Below, piece by piece: positions 1-8,489 of a stretch of 64,000 bases of DNA. Positions within the stretch are counted from its first letter, which is position 1. Each line of letters opens with the position of its first letter. The translations under genes and the position numbers were made by a program. This DNA comes from an uncultured Oscillospiraceae bacterium (GTDB taxonomy: Bacteria > Bacillota > Clostridia > Oscillospirales > Ruminococcaceae), in contig CAKSIT010000001.1 of the NCBI GenBank assembly GCA_934462925.1, positions 356,169 to 420,168 on the forward strand, written 5' to 3'. The notes below the pieces were generated by a model. The model worked only from the letters and a program-made list of their open reading frames with translations. It had not been told where the DNA came from and did no database searches.

Positions 1-2
1 TA

Positions 3-551
3 CGCGAGATAGTGAGCGCCTTTAACGAAGCGCAGCGCACGCGCGGAAAGCGCACGGTAGACGTGCGCATAGTAATAAGCCGCGGCGAGGTGCTGCTGGG
101 CTTCATCGGCGACGAAAAGCGCATGGAACCCGCGGCGGTGTCCACGGTGATAAACCACTGCGAGGAGATGGAGGGGCTGTGCGCGGACAGCGGGCTTTAC
201 ATAGTCTGCGCGGACGACGCGTTCAGCACGCTGCCGCGCGGCAGGTACAGAAGCCGCTGCATAGGCAGGTTCAGAACGGCGGACGGCGAAACGCACAGGC
301 TGTACGATATGTTCGACAGCGACCCGTACTCGCTTATAAAGCTCAAAGAGCAGATGATGACGAAGTTCGAGCTTGGCGTGAATCTCTTTGAAAAGAAGGA
401 CTTCGTACACGCGCGCGGCGTGTTCATGGACATAGTGAAGTACGCGAGCGACGACGGCGTAGCGCGCAACTATATGTATCTTGCGGAGCATAACATCACC
501 GCGGAAAACAAGCAGCTCACCTATACAGTGTACAATATGCCCGTAAAGTGA
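3..551 (+). CDS. class III adenylate/guanylate cyclase-like protein, C-terminal part
   Basis: The reading frame is open to the left edge, so only the last 182 residues are visible; a GTG at 12 is unlikely to be the start. The stretch with GEVLLGFIGDEKRMEP followed by a conserved small-residue block matches the core of class III nucleotide cyclase homology domains, where the usual text is G-x-IGxExRMxxTxISDAVN. Here the Asp-Ala-Val-Asn part reads VSTVINHC, so catalytic competence is doubtful. A short helical, TPR-like tail (about residues 120-165) follows, as in many bacterial members. It is followed after 22 bases by the MORN protein gene and probably belongs to the same operon. A role as signalling sensor or pseudo-cyclase for the injection-system cluster is inferred. 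Confidence 0.6.
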   Translation, partial: REIVSAFNEAQRTRGKRTVDVRIVISRGEVLLGFIGDEKRMEPAAVSTVINHCEEMEGLCADSGLYIVCADDAFSTLPRGRYRSRCIGRFRTADGETHRLYDMFDSDPYSLIKLKEQMMTKFELGVNLFEKKDFVHARGVFMDIVKYASDDGVARNYMYLAEHNITAENKQLTYTVYNMPVK

Positions 552-573
552 AACGGAAGGAAACCCACAGGCT

Positions 574-2304
574 ATGATAAAGAAGATAATCAGCAGCATA
601 AATCTGACGCTGCGCGTGCTTAAAAATTTAATACAGCGCCCGTTCAGGATAGCCTACAACAAGCTGCTGCACTTTTTTAACGCGGGAAAGCTTGCGACAA
701 AGCTCCCCGGCGCTGCAAAAAAGCTGCCCAGCATACTTAAGACCAAGCCCGAAAAGCGCGAGGACTATTTCGACTGGGGTTCGGTGTACGTTGCAAAGTC
801 GCTTGTGCTGATTGTAGCGCTTGTGCTTATAATATTGCCGCTGCTGATAATTTTCGTTATCTCGCCGCTTTGCATAAGATGGTTCGGCGTAAAGCGCTTT
901 GTCGTGGGCGAGGGCGCGCTTAGCAGCTACAGCGGCAAGGTGCAGGTGTATTACGACGAGGATTACGACGCGCTGTGGCTTGAGGCGAAGCTTAAGGACG
1001 GCTTAGCCGTGGGACACGGCGACGAGCTTTACGAAAACGGCAGGACCAAGTATTCGGGCGGCTTTGAGGAGGGCGTGTACAGCGGCACGGGCATTCTGTG
1101 CTATGAGGACGGCGCGGTGCGCTACCGCGGCGAGTTCGCCAAGGGCGTGTTCAGCGGCGAGGGCGAGCTGCACGCAGAGGACGGCAGCGTTTACGCAGGA
1201 ACGTTTGAAAAGGGCCTGCTGCAAGGCAGGGGAACGCTCACGATAAACGACGCGCTTTACTACGAGGGCAGCTTTGCGGACGGCGAGATAAACGGCGACG
1301 GCAGGCTGCTGTACCCCGACGGCGCGGTGAAGCTCAGCGGCACGTTTAAGGACGGCGTTGCGGAGGGCGAGTGCGCGGAGTACGCCGAGGACGGAACGCT
1401 TAAATACAGCGGCACGTTCAGCGCGGGCGTTTACAACGGCGCGGGTACGCTTTACGGCAGCGGCGGCAAAAAGCTCTACTCGGGCGACTTTGAGCGCGGC
1501 AAATACAGCGGCACGGGAACGCTCTACACCGAAAGCGGCGTGAAGCTTTATTCGGGCGGCTTTGAGGATGGCGTGTACAGCGGAAGCGGAACGCTCTGGT
1601 GCGCGGACGGCGCGCAGATAACGGGCGAGTTCTCGCAGGGCGGGATAACAGGTACGGCGATAAAGAGCTACCCCAGCGGAATGCGCTACGAGGGTACTTT
1701 CTCGGCGGGCGCGCCGAGCGGCTACGGCGTTCTGAGCGGCGCGGTGGGCAGCTTTACGTTTACGGGCGAGTTTGCGGACGGCGATATCGGCTACGGCGCG
1801 ATAATGCTTGCGGATATCCCGCAGATAAAGGATATGTTCGGCGGCGAGCTTGTGCAGACCGCGGCTGAGGACTGCTTCTACCTTGAAAACGCGCAGGCGG
1901 GCATAGCGCTCAGGTGCAGCTACGCGGGCGACGAGCCTGCGGCGGTAACCGAGATATGCGCTTCGCCGCTTATGAACGGCGCGCTAAGCGTAAAGAGCGC
2001 TGCGGATATCCCCGCGGCGGGCGCTGTTTCGGCGGAGCGCGACGAGAACGCGCGGCTTTCCGCATGGGCGGCGCAGAAGTACGCGCTTGACAGCACGGCG
2101 CTTGTGTGCTACACCGCGCACTACGAGGCGGCGGACGTATGCTACTGGGTGGAAAACGGGCGGCTTGCGCTTAAAACGGCGCGCCCCGTTGCGGGCGAAT
2201 CGCAGCCCGCGCAGGAAAGCGCCGCGCTTTCCGACGACGAAATGGCAGCTCTTTTCGAGGAGCTTGGACTTGACATCGAGGACTTCAGAAGCCTTGGCTT
2301 TTAA
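574..2304 (+). CDS. membrane-anchored MORN-repeat protein
   Basis: The 576-residue product begins with a basic amphipathic segment, then one strong hydrophobic span at about residues 70-95, then roughly twelve MORN-type repeats (Y/F-x-G-x-F/W-x-x-G-x-x-x-G-x-G) from about residue 105 to 410. The last 150 residues are a non-repetitive, Ala-rich acidic domain. MORN repeats form an extended beta meander that binds lipids or proteins; no enzyme domain is evident. The start ATG has an AAGGAA ribosome site 9 bases upstream. The gene sits between a cyclase-like gene and a secreted coiled-coil gene in the contractile-injection operon, so a membrane scaffold role is plausible but only inferred from context. 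Confidence 0.8.
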   Translation: MIKKIISSINLTLRVLKNLIQRPFRIAYNKLLHFFNAGKLATKLPGAAKKLPSILKTKPEKREDYFDWGSVYVAKSLVLIVALVLIILPLLIIFVISPLCIRWFGVKRFVVGEGALSSYSGKVQVYYDEDYDALWLEAKLKDGLAVGHGDELYENGRTKYSGGFEEGVYSGTGILCYEDGAVRYRGEFAKGVFSGEGELHAEDGSVYAGTFEKGLLQGRGTLTINDALYYEGSFADGEINGDGRLLYPDGAVKLSGTFKDGVAEGECAEYAEDGTLKYSGTFSAGVYNGAGTLYGSGGKKLYSGDFERGKYSGTGTLYTESGVKLYSGGFEDGVYSGSGTLWCADGAQITGEFSQGGITGTAIKSYPSGMRYEGTFSAGAPSGYGVLSGAVGSFTFTGEFADGDIGYGAIMLADIPQIKDMFGGELVQTAAEDCFYLENAQAGIALRCSYAGDEPAAVTEICASPLMNGALSVKSAADIPAAGAVSAERDENARLSAWAAQKYALDSTALVCYTAHYEAADVCYWVENGRLALKTARPVAGESQPAQESAALSDDEMAALFEELGLDIEDFRSLGF

Positions 2305-2334
2305 GCGGCGTTGAACGTGAAAGGAGGGCAGGTC

Positions 2335-3696
2335 ATGAAAAAGCATATTGCGGCGGCAGCGGCGGCGCTTACCTGCCTTGCGGCGTCCGCGGGCGTGTAC
2401 GCGTACAGCTTTTACCCGCTGGAGCGGGCGAGCGTCCCTGATACGGCGCAGCAGCTGTTGGCGCTTAACGAGCATATCTCGCAGACCGAGGGCGCTTACG
2501 ACCCCGCAGCGGCAGAATCCGCCGCAGAAGCGGATAATACCGCTGAATCGGCAGCGCAGGAGAGCGGCGAAAGCGGCGAGAGCGCCGCGCAGGAAGCGCC
2601 GCCCGAATCCGCAGAACCCGAGGAGGATTTCGCAGAGCTTTGCGCGCAGCGGCTCGCGCTTTCGCAGGAGTATTACGACGCGCTATACGCTCAGGGCGGC
2701 GCGCTCAGGACGGCGCTTATAGATTACGACGTGGCGCTCAGGGAGCTTGGCGTTCTGCGCGAAAAATGCGCGGAAGCCCGCGCGGCGCTTGACGAGCTTA
2801 CGGAGCAGTACCGCTTCGGCGGCGCGGCGCAGGCGGACGTAAACGCGGCGCAGGCGGCGTACGACGGGCTTTATTACGACCTGCGCGCGGCGCTTTTCGA
2901 CATAGGCGCGAAAAAGAGCGAGATAGAGAGCCTTTCGGGCGAGCCGCTTGACGGCGGGTTCGATTACGGCGAGATGTATTTTATAACAGACGCGCTTGCG
3001 ATAGACGCGGACGCGCTTGCGGATATGTCGCAGCTTGGCGCGCTTGTAACGCTTTCAGAGCAGGAGCGGCGCGAGGCGGCGGACGTCTCCGAACCCTATA
3101 ACGCGGCGGTGAGCGCATATTACGCGCTTGGCGGCGCAATGCGCGATTACGCAGCGGCGGCGCTCTCGCTTAAGACGGCCGAGGACAACGTGCGGCTTGC
3201 GCTTGGCGGCGAGGACGAGGTAACGGCGGCGCGTACCGAAAAGAACGCTGCATACCTTGCGGCGGTGCGGGCGAAGGCTGAGTACGCAAAGGCGCTTATG
3301 GCGCTTGACGGCGCTGTTGGCGGCGCGCTTACGGGCAACGCGGGCGCAGACCTTGCGATAAGCGGAGAGCTGTCCGCGGCGGTGGCCTCAGCCGAAAGGG
3401 GCGAGGGGCTGTGGAAATGCGCTCTAAGCGGCGGCAAGACCTATTTCGTGCCGATAGCGCTGCCCGAAAAAATAGCGGCCAAGGACAGCGGCTACGACGG
3501 GTGCGTTATCACCTACGCGGGCAGAACTGTGGCGCAGGGCGTTATAGGCGCGGCGCTTGAAGCCGATTGCGGCGAGTTTTCCGCAGGCGAAACGCACGCG
3601 CAGGTAACGTTCACGAAAAAGGGCGCGCAGCCCATTGTTTACGAGATTTCGGTGCTTGCGCCGTTTGGCGGCTTTACCGAGCGAAAGGACGGATAA
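2335..3696 (+). CDS. exported Ala/Glu-rich coiled-coil protein, TolC-like in character
   Basis: I place the start at the ATG at 2335 because GGAGGG lies 6 bases upstream; an in-frame ATG-less extension to 2311 has no ribosome site. The 453-residue product has a basic N-terminus and a hydrophobic segment (residues 4-22) that fits a signal peptide or anchor. It then has a low-complexity acidic Ala/Glu/Ser linker (about 45-95) and two long predicted helical coiled-coil blocks (about 95-200 and 230-340). A compact C-terminal beta-rich domain completes it. The alternating helix layout recalls TolC-family or periplasmic adaptor hairpins, but I cannot assign a family. It lies directly upstream of the DUF4255 gene, one base apart, so co-translation with it is likely. 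Confidence 0.65.
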   Translation: MKKHIAAAAAALTCLAASAGVYAYSFYPLERASVPDTAQQLLALNEHISQTEGAYDPAAAESAAEADNTAESAAQESGESGESAAQEAPPESAEPEEDFAELCAQRLALSQEYYDALYAQGGALRTALIDYDVALRELGVLREKCAEARAALDELTEQYRFGGAAQADVNAAQAAYDGLYYDLRAALFDIGAKKSEIESLSGEPLDGGFDYGEMYFITDALAIDADALADMSQLGALVTLSEQERREAADVSEPYNAAVSAYYALGGAMRDYAAAALSLKTAEDNVRLALGGEDEVTAARTEKNAAYLAAVRAKAEYAKALMALDGAVGGALTGNAGADLAISGELSAAVASAERGEGLWKCALSGGKTYFVPIALPEKIAAKDSGYDGCVITYAGRTVAQGVIGAALEADCGEFSAGETHAQVTFTKKGAQPIVYEISVLAPFGGFTERKDG

Positions 3697-3697
3697 A

Positions 3698-4303
3698 ATG
3701 AGCGAATACACGGCGATATACGAGGCGGGCGAGTCCATTGCGGAGCTGCTGCGCCGCGAAATGTGTCCCGAGCCTGTGGCGAAGCCCGAGCATATAGGCC
3801 TTGGCGAGCCGCAGAATCCCGAGGACTTTCAGCTGACGCTCTGGCTTTACAATATCGAGGAGCAGAAGGATTCGGGCGTGCGCACGGGCTACGTCCCCGA
3901 CGAGCTGAACCCAAACATAGAGCGCTTTGCGCCCATGCAGCTGAAAATATTCCTGCTGGTGTCCGCGCACTCAAAAGCGCCCGCCGTGCAGCGCAGCGCC
4001 GACGAATACCGCCTGATAGGCCGCGCAATGCAGATAATACGCGACAACCCGTTCATACCGCGCACGCTGCTTAAGGGCTCTTTGGCGGAGCAGCGCGAGC
4101 CCGTGCTGATGGAGATAACCAAGCTTTCTGGCGAGGAGCTGTCCCGCGTGTGGAACAACTCCACGAAAACGATAAAGCCGAGCTTCGGCGTTACCGTGTC
4201 GCAGCTGCTGATTAAGTCCGAGCGCGTACGCGAAACGGCTGCGCGCGTTGTGACGGCGCAGTTCGACACAAGACCCGCGCAAAGCGGCGAAAAAAGGAGA
4301 TGA
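3698..4303 (+). CDS. DUF4255 (Pvc16/Afp16 N-terminal) family protein
   Basis: The 201-residue product has the features of the DUF4255/Pvc16_N family: an N-terminal Y-x-A-I-x-x-x-G helix, a central LTLWLYNIEE strand, P-x-x-L-x-L-K-I-F-L-L-V-S-A block and a C-terminal helical part with LSRVWN and YxVxP-like PSFGVTVSQLL. In phage-tail-like contractile particles such as Afp and PVC the Afp16/Pvc16 protein caps and terminates the inner tube and sheath. The gene is one of the most reliable markers of eCIS clusters. The ATG at 3698 has AAAGGA 8 bases upstream. It overlaps nothing but is spaced 1 and 6 bases from its neighbours, supporting one operon with the PAAR-like gene. Confidence 0.85.
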   Translation: MSEYTAIYEAGESIAELLRREMCPEPVAKPEHIGLGEPQNPEDFQLTLWLYNIEEQKDSGVRTGYVPDELNPNIERFAPMQLKIFLLVSAHSKAPAVQRSADEYRLIGRAMQIIRDNPFIPRTLLKGSLAEQREPVLMEITKLSGEELSRVWNNSTKTIKPSFGVTVSQLLIKSERVRETAARVVTAQFDTRPAQSGEKRR

Positions 4304-4309
4304 CCGCAG

Positions 4310-5053
4310 ATGATAAAGCGCCTTTCGTGCGTTGTGAAGCTTATAGACAGCTTTACGGGACGCCCCGCAGCGCCCGCGGACGCTGCGATATTCTGCGACG
4401 GCAAGCCGATACGGCATCAGTACAAGGCGGGCGGCTTCTTCGTGCTTTCAGACCTTGCGGAGGGCGCGCACACGCTGCTTATCCGCTCGTGGAAATTCCA
4501 GCCCGAGCAGCTTGATGTTACGGTGGACTACGCTGCGGTGAACGCCGAGAACGCCGTGCGCTACGTTATGCTGAACCCCTCCGCGCAGCACCCGTACGCT
4601 GCAAGCGCTCCGTGCTTTCACGCGGCGCTGCCGCAGGGGGAGTCGCTCTACGTGCTGCGCGAGGGCTTTATGCTCAAAATTGCGGAAGACTCCGCGGACG
4701 CGGGCAAAACGCTCGTGCGTATGTTCAGCGAAAAGAGCATGGCGCTTTTCCCGTCGATGTTTCTTATACGCGACAAGGCGGCGGCAAAAAGCGAGTTTGT
4801 GGTGATAAAGGGCTGTAACGGCGATATGTTCATGCTGGAGTCGCCCTTAAAATACAGCCACGCGCGCTCAACCGCGGTAACTGCGCTTGTAAAGTACACC
4901 GCAGGCGAGGACGGGCTGTTCGCGCTGCTGCCGCAGGGGCTGCCCGCAAAGGACGGCGAGGTGCGCTTCACCGCCCTTACGGAAAAGGCGGGGCGGCTTG
5001 TTGAGAGGGAGCTGTGCATTCCCCAAAAGGGTATGGCGCAGCTGGAGCTTTGA
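4310..5053 (+). CDS. uncharacterised injection-cluster protein with Ig-like N-terminal domain
   Basis: I do not recognise a named family. The 247-residue product starts with a region resembling carboxypeptidase-regulatory or Big-type beta sandwiches (residues 1-75: a D-x-x-T-G-R-P motif, then AAIFCDGKP and a strand ending in LLIRSWKFQPEQLDV). The rest is a mixed alpha/beta region with no catalytic signature. A good AAAGGAGATGA ribosome site lies 10 bases upstream. Its place between DUF4255 and the PAAR-like gene suggests a baseplate, adaptor or spike-associated role; that is inference from context only. Confidence 0.65.
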   Translation: MIKRLSCVVKLIDSFTGRPAAPADAAIFCDGKPIRHQYKAGGFFVLSDLAEGAHTLLIRSWKFQPEQLDVTVDYAAVNAENAVRYVMLNPSAQHPYAASAPCFHAALPQGESLYVLREGFMLKIAEDSADAGKTLVRMFSEKSMALFPSMFLIRDKAAAKSEFVVIKGCNGDMFMLESPLKYSHARSTAVTALVKYTAGEDGLFALLPQGLPAKDGEVRFTALTEKAGRLVERELCIPQKGMAQLEL

Positions 5054-5066
5054 AAGAGAGATTTTA

Positions 5067-5450
5067 ATGGGAAACCTTGTTGTAAGGAACGCTTTGTGCC
5101 AATGCACGTTCGGGGCTGCGCCCGCGCCGCTGCAGGTAACGTCGCAGGCTACGGTGAACGGCTCTGCGCAGACTGCGGCGACGATAATGGATATGCCGAA
5201 GCTGCCCATGACGTTCGGAATGTGCAGCAATCCCGCGAACCCGACAGTCGCCGCTGCGACCGCCGCCGCGCTCGGGGTGCTTACTCCCATGCCGTGCATA
5301 CCCGCGTGCGCAGCGCCGTGGACGCCCGGCTCGCCAACGGTGCTTATATGCTCGAAGCCCGCGCTCAATAACTCTAGCAAGTGTATGTGCAGCTACGGCG
5401 GGGTCATTTCGGTGACTATGACGCCTGCGCTTACGATTCAGATACCGTAA
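5067..5450 (+). CDS. DUF4280 PAAR-like spike-tip protein
   Basis: This 127-residue protein has the pattern of DUF4280/PAAR-like proteins: an N-terminal A-x-C-x-C-T-F-G motif, a V-x-G/TIMDMP segment, Cys and Pro rich turns with P-C-I-P-A, W-x-P-G-S-P and a closing L-x-C-x-Y-G-G-x-I-x-I/V-x-x-P. PAAR-type proteins form a cone that sharpens the spike of contractile injection machines and can bind a metal through conserved Cys/His. The start ATG at 5067 follows AAAGAGAG at 6 bases. The gene sits two genes after DUF4255, the usual combination in eCIS loci. Confidence 0.85.
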   Translation: MGNLVVRNALCQCTFGAAPAPLQVTSQATVNGSAQTAATIMDMPKLPMTFGMCSNPANPTVAAATAAALGVLTPMPCIPACAAPWTPGSPTVLICSKPALNNSSKCMCSYGGVISVTMTPALTIQIP

Positions 5451-5468
5451 GGGAAAGAGGGGATACGC

Positions 5469-6506
5469 ATGAACAGGATAAAGGCGCTGCTTGCAGCTCT
5501 GCTTGCGGTGCTGCTGTGGCTGGTAGCGCGCGGTACGTACTACGTAAGCACTGGAACGCTCACCTCGCTTTACACGGACGTGTACTTTACGCGCCTTGCC
5601 GTGGAGGCGCAGCGCTTTACGCGGCAGATAGAATACGGCCTGAACAACGGCAAGAGCCTCGACAACTTCTACAACATAAACTCCATTCTTACCGAGGTAA
5701 GGCGGTGCAGCTCGTACATCAACGGTGCGTATATCCTCTCCGCGGACTACACGCTGCTCTACTCCCTTACCGAGGAGGGCGAAGCGCCGCTGCAAAGGGC
5801 GGCGGTAATGTCCGACAGGATTTACGCCTACCTTGCGGACGGCAGCGAGCGCTACCTTATTTCCGTGCCGATATACGGCAAGGACGACGTTGCGAGCGGC
5901 TTCATGGTGCTTAACGTGCGGCGCGAGGCGGTAGACAACATAGTTGCGCAGTACACCCGCGAAAACCTTGTGCAAAGCGCGGGGATAGCGGTGCTGGCGT
6001 TTCTTGCGGGGCTTGCGCTGCTGGTGCGGCTTAAACGGCAGGAGAGCATTTACCGCTCGGGCGCGCGGGTAATTACGGCGGCGGTGTGCGGGTGCGTGGC
6101 GATAGACGGCGCGCTTTCAACGCTGAAATTTTACCTGCGCATTGAGAGCATTATACAGCAGTCGGTATCAAAGATAACAATGGCGCTGCAGAACGACCTG
6201 CTTTCGGTGCAGGAAAAGGGCGCGTCTCTGAGCAAGATATACGACCTTAACACATGGCTTATGACAAGCTGCGACGAAATACCGTTCATAGACAATCTCA
6301 TATACGACAAGAATTACAAGATAACCGCGATACTGAGCGAAAACTACATATGGCAGCAAACGCTGTTCTATGCGGCGGGGCTTATAGCGGTGCTTGGGCT
6401 TTGCATAGCGGGCGGCGCGCTGCTTATGCTGCTGGCGCGCTTTGCGGACAAATACAGGGCGGGACTGACACAAAAAAAGAAATCGGGGGCTAAAGTACAG
6501 ATATGA
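5469..6506 (+). CDS. membrane protein with two extracytoplasmic sensor-like regions
   Basis: The 345-residue product has a hydrophobic segment near each end of two extracytoplasmic stretches: spans at about residues 4-22, 165-185, 195-215 and 295-320. The first outer region (about 25-165) contains an NGK-x-L-x-x-F-Y motif, then a strand-rich half with Y-I-L-x-A-D-Y-T-L-L-Y-S, as in Cache-like sensor domains. A shorter second region (about 215-295) repeats the pattern. The same arrangement occurs in the MFS fusion at 8490-10937, so the two proteins look related. No output domain is present, so it may act as a partner subunit. It overlaps the following GNAT gene by four bases (ATGA). Confidence 0.65.
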   Translation: MNRIKALLAALLAVLLWLVARGTYYVSTGTLTSLYTDVYFTRLAVEAQRFTRQIEYGLNNGKSLDNFYNINSILTEVRRCSSYINGAYILSADYTLLYSLTEEGEAPLQRAAVMSDRIYAYLADGSERYLISVPIYGKDDVASGFMVLNVRREAVDNIVAQYTRENLVQSAGIAVLAFLAGLALLVRLKRQESIYRSGARVITAAVCGCVAIDGALSTLKFYLRIESIIQQSVSKITMALQNDLLSVQEKGASLSKIYDLNTWLMTSCDEIPFIDNLIYDKNYKITAILSENYIWQQTLFYAAGLIAVLGLCIAGGALLMLLARFADKYRAGLTQKKKSGAKVQI

Positions 6507-7222
6507 ACAAAACTCAGGCGCTGGAAGCGCTGAATCATGACAGGGCAAGAAACTCATTCCTTATAAGCACGATAGAAAAGCTGCAAGACCCCGAGATACA
6601 CGCGGCGGACGGCTCATTCGCGGTGTACGAGCCGCATGACAGCACATACCTTTTCAGCCTTGCGGACGGCGGCGCGCTGGCGCAGCTGAAGCCCATGCTG
6701 CGGCACGAGTACCGCTCGTTCTACGTGAACGACCTGCGGTTCGCCCCGCAGGCGGAGCAGCTGTACAGCGGCGCGCAGATACAGCCGTATCTGCAGTACT
6801 ACATAGAATCGTCGGAGTTCGTGTTCGACGAAAACGAGCTTAACGGCGGCGTGCAGATAGTGAAGCTTGACAGAAGCTGGACGGACTACATACTGTCGGT
6901 ATACTCCCAAAGCGAGTTTTCGCGCAGGGATTACATAAACGAGTGCATAGACACTCTGCCGTGCTTCGGCGCGCTGTGGGAGGGCGAGCGCGTAGGTTTT
7001 ATCCTGGTGCATACCAACGGCGAGTTAGGCCCTATAGCGGTGGACGAGCGAATGCGCGGCAGGGGCATAGCGAGAACGCTCAACCAGTATATGTTCAGGG
7101 AGTACACAAGGCTTGCGAGCATAGGCTGCCTGTTCGTACTTATCGATAACGAGAAATCGCACAGACTGTGCAGCGCCTCGGGCATAAAGCCCATGGGCGA
7201 AATAATGTGGGTCAATATCTGA
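6503..7222 (+). CDS. GNAT family N-acetyltransferase
   Basis: The C-terminal 110 residues form a GNAT fold: a strand with GFILVHTNGELGPIAVD, then the acetyl-CoA pyrophosphate-binding R-x-x-G-x-G/A signature as MRGRGIARTL, and a final strand with S-A-S-G-I-K-P-M-G. The N-terminal half (residues 1-125) is a separate alpha/beta region seen in some two-domain GNAT proteins. The substrate is unknown. Its start overlaps the stop of the preceding membrane gene, so the two are translationally coupled. Its presence inside the injection-system operon suggests modification of a component or a metabolic side role; neither can be told from sequence. Confidence 0.8.
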   Translation: MNKTQALEALNHDRARNSFLISTIEKLQDPEIHAADGSFAVYEPHDSTYLFSLADGGALAQLKPMLRHEYRSFYVNDLRFAPQAEQLYSGAQIQPYLQYYIESSEFVFDENELNGGVQIVKLDRSWTDYILSVYSQSEFSRRDYINECIDTLPCFGALWEGERVGFILVHTNGELGPIAVDERMRGRGIARTLNQYMFREYTRLASIGCLFVLIDNEKSHRLCSASGIKPMGEIMWVNI

Positions 7223-7258
7223 GGGCGCGAGCAAGCTCTCGAGGAAAGGTGATAAAAT

Positions 7259-8470
7259 ATGAAAATCGGAAGTCTGATGAAGCGGGCGCTGGCTGCTGCG
7301 CTGTGCGTTATAATGGCGCTGTTTATGACGGGGTGCGAGCTTGGTTCGTTTGCGGGCAGCGACAGCGCGTCTGACGTAAACAGCGGCGAAAGCTCGGGGC
7401 TGCGCACGTCGCGCGCATACCTGCCCGTAAAGAAAGAGGGCGGCGGGAAATTCTGCATAGCGTATGTGGACATAGACCCGTACAACCCCACGTTCCGCCA
7501 GATTTATTACGCTATCGAGTCGCTGCGCGATATCGGGTGGATAAGCTACGACGCGCTGCCGTTCGACCCGGAAACGGACGCGGACTCGCTTGCGCTTATG
7601 AACTGGCTTGCGGACAACGCGCAGAGCGACTATCTGGAGTTTACGCGCGAGTCTAACTACTACACCTCCGTAAGCACCGAGGAGGAGATATACGAGAGCT
7701 TAAAGCCGCAGGTGGAAAGCGGCAAGATAGACGTTATCCTTGCAATGGCGACTTCCGTATCGGCTATGGTGCAGCGCTTTAACTTTGACGTGCCGCTGCT
7801 TATGTACGGCGTTTCGGACGCGGTAGGCTCGGGGCTTGTGCAGTCCGCGGAGGACTCGGGCAACGACAACTACTGGGCGCATATCGACTCGTCCGCGTAC
7901 GAAAGACAGCTGCAATACTACTACGACACCGTAGGCTTCAAGAACGTCGGCGTTATTTATCAGGACGAGGTAGTAGCCGCAATGGACGACTACCGCGCCG
8001 TAGCGAAAAAGAACGGCTTTACGCTTACGGAGTACGTTCTCGTTAAGGAGGACGTTCCCGACGAGGACTACTACAGGGTATTCGCGGAATACATAGACAA
8101 GATGATAAACGAGGACAAGGTGGACGCGTTCGTAATAACGTCCAACTCCATCACCGACCTTGACATGGCAAAGCAGCTCATGCAGCGCTTTATGGACAAG
8201 GATATCCCCGTATTTGCGCAGATAGACACGGCAATGGTGCAGGAGGGCGCTGCGCTTCTCATCGTTGACCCGCGCGACGCTACGGAAACAGGCCCGTTCG
8301 TTGCGAATATCATAGGCTCTGTGCTTAACGGCTCAAAGCCGCGCGAGCTTGAGCAGGAGTACGGCAGCGCGCCGTACCTCACGCTTAACCTTGACGTTGC
8401 GGACGAGATAGGCTTCAAGCCGAGCTTTGAAATGCTTATCGCCTGCGAAAAGGTAATCTGCTCGGAATAA
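7259..8470 (+). CDS. ABC-type substrate-binding lipoprotein (PF04392-like), no permease nearby
   Basis: The product starts with a type II signal peptide and lipobox (LFMTGC, Cys about residue 23), so it should be lipid-anchored outside the membrane. The rest resembles the ABC_sub_bind family of periplasmic binding proteins, with an N-terminal FCIAYVDIDPYNPTFRQ strand-turn, and a second lobe containing FVITSNSIT and DIPVFAQIDTAMVQEGA. Members often bind amino acids or other small molecules. No ATPase or permease gene accompanies it; the next gene encodes an MFS fusion with sensor regions. A role as ligand receptor for that membrane sensor is my inference. The ATG is preceded by GGAAAGGTGAT. 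Confidence 0.75.
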   Translation: MKIGSLMKRALAAALCVIMALFMTGCELGSFAGSDSASDVNSGESSGLRTSRAYLPVKKEGGGKFCIAYVDIDPYNPTFRQIYYAIESLRDIGWISYDALPFDPETDADSLALMNWLADNAQSDYLEFTRESNYYTSVSTEEEIYESLKPQVESGKIDVILAMATSVSAMVQRFNFDVPLLMYGVSDAVGSGLVQSAEDSGNDNYWAHIDSSAYERQLQYYYDTVGFKNVGVIYQDEVVAAMDDYRAVAKKNGFTLTEYVLVKEDVPDEDYYRVFAEYIDKMINEDKVDAFVITSNSITDLDMAKQLMQRFMDKDIPVFAQIDTAMVQEGAALLIVDPRDATETGPFVANIIGSVLNGSKPRELEQEYGSAPYLTLNLDVADEIGFKPSFEMLIACEKVICSE

Positions 8471-8489
8471 TTGATAAGGGGATAGCTGC